From the IMG/VR virus record IMGVR_UViG_3300001849_000072, positions 1 to 30,856 of that record: 30,856 nucleotides of DNA; one strand, 5' to 3'. A model generated the notes under the pieces. The model did not search any database and had not been told where the DNA came from. It saw nothing but the letters and a program-made list of their open reading frames with translations. The DNA is from a virus. Numbering within the stretch: the first letter of the stretch is position 1; the number at the start of each line of letters is the position of its first letter. The position numbers and the translations under genes were made by a program. Positions 30,152 to 30,856 of the stretch are shown here, in pieces.

Positions 30152-30856
30152 TTACATCAAGTTGACAACCTTGACACGACGGTAGTACTGGTTGCGGTTT
30201 GCTGTGAAGGTATCCGCATCCGTTGCACCGCCATCCGTTGTGGTAACGAATGGATTTGCAATCATTCCGTAACGTGTCTTGAAGCCGACCTTTGGCTGGA
30301 AGGTGTTAGGATCGATTGCACGAACCATCTGGAGAGGCACGTATGGGCAGTAGAAAATACCTGCGTCATATGCGTTGGTTCCCTTGTAGCCGACTACGTA
30401 GAACTGTGAAGCCGCGCCAGTGTTAGCTGAATACGGATCAACATAGACCTTGTAACGACCATTTAACACGCCAGCGAAGGTGTTGCCCGTGTCATCAACA
30501 TTCAAGTTGGTTGACAATGCTGGTGTATAATCAAGAACGCCTGACATTGCGAGAGCACTTGCAACATCTGACGAGCAGATGATGAAGTTACCCTTGCCAC
30601 GACGTGTCTGCTGCGCGATAACGTTAGCATCGCGTTCGATATTGAACAACAGACCCTTGAAGCGTTCTACTGACCAACGACCGTTTGAATCTACGTCAAG
30701 GTCGAATGTACCGGGAACAGCCGTTGACGCTGCACCAGTCTTAGCAACCTTATAAATCGTACGAATGACTTCACGGTTGATTTCTGCCAAGATTTCCTGT
30801 GACAGAATGTTGGTTAATTCTGATTCAGCATCAAGACCGTGAATTGCCTTCAAGTC
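30152..30856 (-). CDS. 23: Major capsid protein gp23 (C-terminal part)
   Basis: The C-terminal 234 residues of the T4-type major head protein; the gene is cut by the window edge and continues upstream, so no start is given. Recognisable segments include LKAIHGLDAESELTNILSQEI, EINREVIRTIY, FDLDVDSNGRWSVE, IERDANVIAQQTRRG, NFIICSSDVASAL, VYVDPYSAN and KVGFKTRYGMIANPF (each shared with gp23 proteins). The first codon here is an internal TTG, not a start. gp23 forms the hexamers of the icosahedral head and in T4 is cut by the gp21 protease. Its codon use is more GC-rich than its neighbours, typical of a highly expressed gene. Confidence 0.97.
   Translation of the reverse strand, partial: DLKAIHGLDAESELTNILSQEILAEINREVIRTIYKVAKTGAASTAVPGTFDLDVDSNGRWSVERFKGLLFNIERDANVIAQQTRRGKGNFIICSSDVASALAMSGVLDYTPALSTNLNVDDTGNTFAGVLNGRYKVYVDPYSANTGAASQFYVVGYKGTNAYDAGIFYCPYVPLQMVRAIDPNTFQPKVGFKTRYGMIANPFVTTTDGGATDADTFTANRNQYYRRVKVVNLM

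Noticed and set aside
1-30856. tRNA genes, CRISPR arrays, insertion sequences, attachment sites
   Set aside because: No gap is longer than about 95 bases, no cloverleaf or regular spaced repeats were seen, and no transposase or integrase motif is present.

Overview
The window is a contiguous piece of a T4-like (Straboviridae/Kyanoviridae-type) tailed myovirus genome. It resembles the marine and freshwater relatives of T4 (cyanophages, pelagiphages) more than the coliphages. Every gene I can support lies on the minus strand, so transcription runs from high to low coordinates; genes are packed with ATGA start/stop overlaps and no gap exceeds about 95 bases. The core T4 set is recognisable by motif: gp23, a gp19-like tail protein, UvsY, UvsW, gp55, gp47, gp46, gp45, gp44, gp62, RegA, gp43, UvsX and gp41. 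No tRNA, integrase, transposon or CRISPR array was seen. The host is a diderm bacterium, because a two-component spanin pair is present. Its identity is not otherwise fixed, although a Tat-exported DUF1552 gene hints at a lineage rich in such proteins (Planctomycetota, Verrucomicrobiota, Acidobacteriota, Gemmatimonadota, Myxococcota, some Gammaproteobacteria).

Layout in transcription order. (1) 30856-29528: end of the major capsid gene, two hairpins including a terminator, a late promoter and a tail-tube-like gene. (2) 29526-21095: a consensus sigma70 promoter, then uvsY, uvsW, an Sm-like protein, a small membrane protein, the late sigma factor gp55, a membrane protein, gp47, gp46, then peptide deformylase, a conserved hypothetical, a ClpP-like protease and a HAD phosphatase. 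(3) 21092-17845: a promoter fused to a terminator, then gp45, a sugar epimerase, gp44, gp62 and RegA. (4) 17843-15543: an accessory block of Hsp20, a DUF1552 Tat protein and a second Sm-like protein, with terminators after Hsp20 and after the Sm-like gene. (5) 15476-9211: gp43, UvsX, a zinc-ribbon protein, gp41, a hypothetical and a GT-A glycosyltransferase. (6) 9209-7968: lysis cassette (DUF5675 protein, i-spanin with embedded o-spanin, holin-like protein). (7) 7948-1: Dps ferritin, then probable virion/head-associated and unknown proteins.

How it fits together: gp45/44/62 load the clamp for gp43; gp41 is the fork helicase; UvsX/Y/W with gp46/47 run recombination-dependent replication. In T4, gp55 directs RNA polymerase to TATAAATA late promoters. 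Exact copies of that octamer precede the tail gene, deformylase, hsp20 and the lysis cassette, and one-base variants precede dps and the 620-residue gene. Near-consensus TTGACA promoters precede uvsY, gp45 and hsp20.

The most unusual features are the Tat-secreted DUF1552 protein inside the replication region, a late promoter that should produce a leaderless tail-gene mRNA, a sigma70 promoter built into a terminator hairpin, a deformylase lacking a metal-binding histidine, a phage Dps with a complete ferroxidase site, and two divergent Sm-like proteins.
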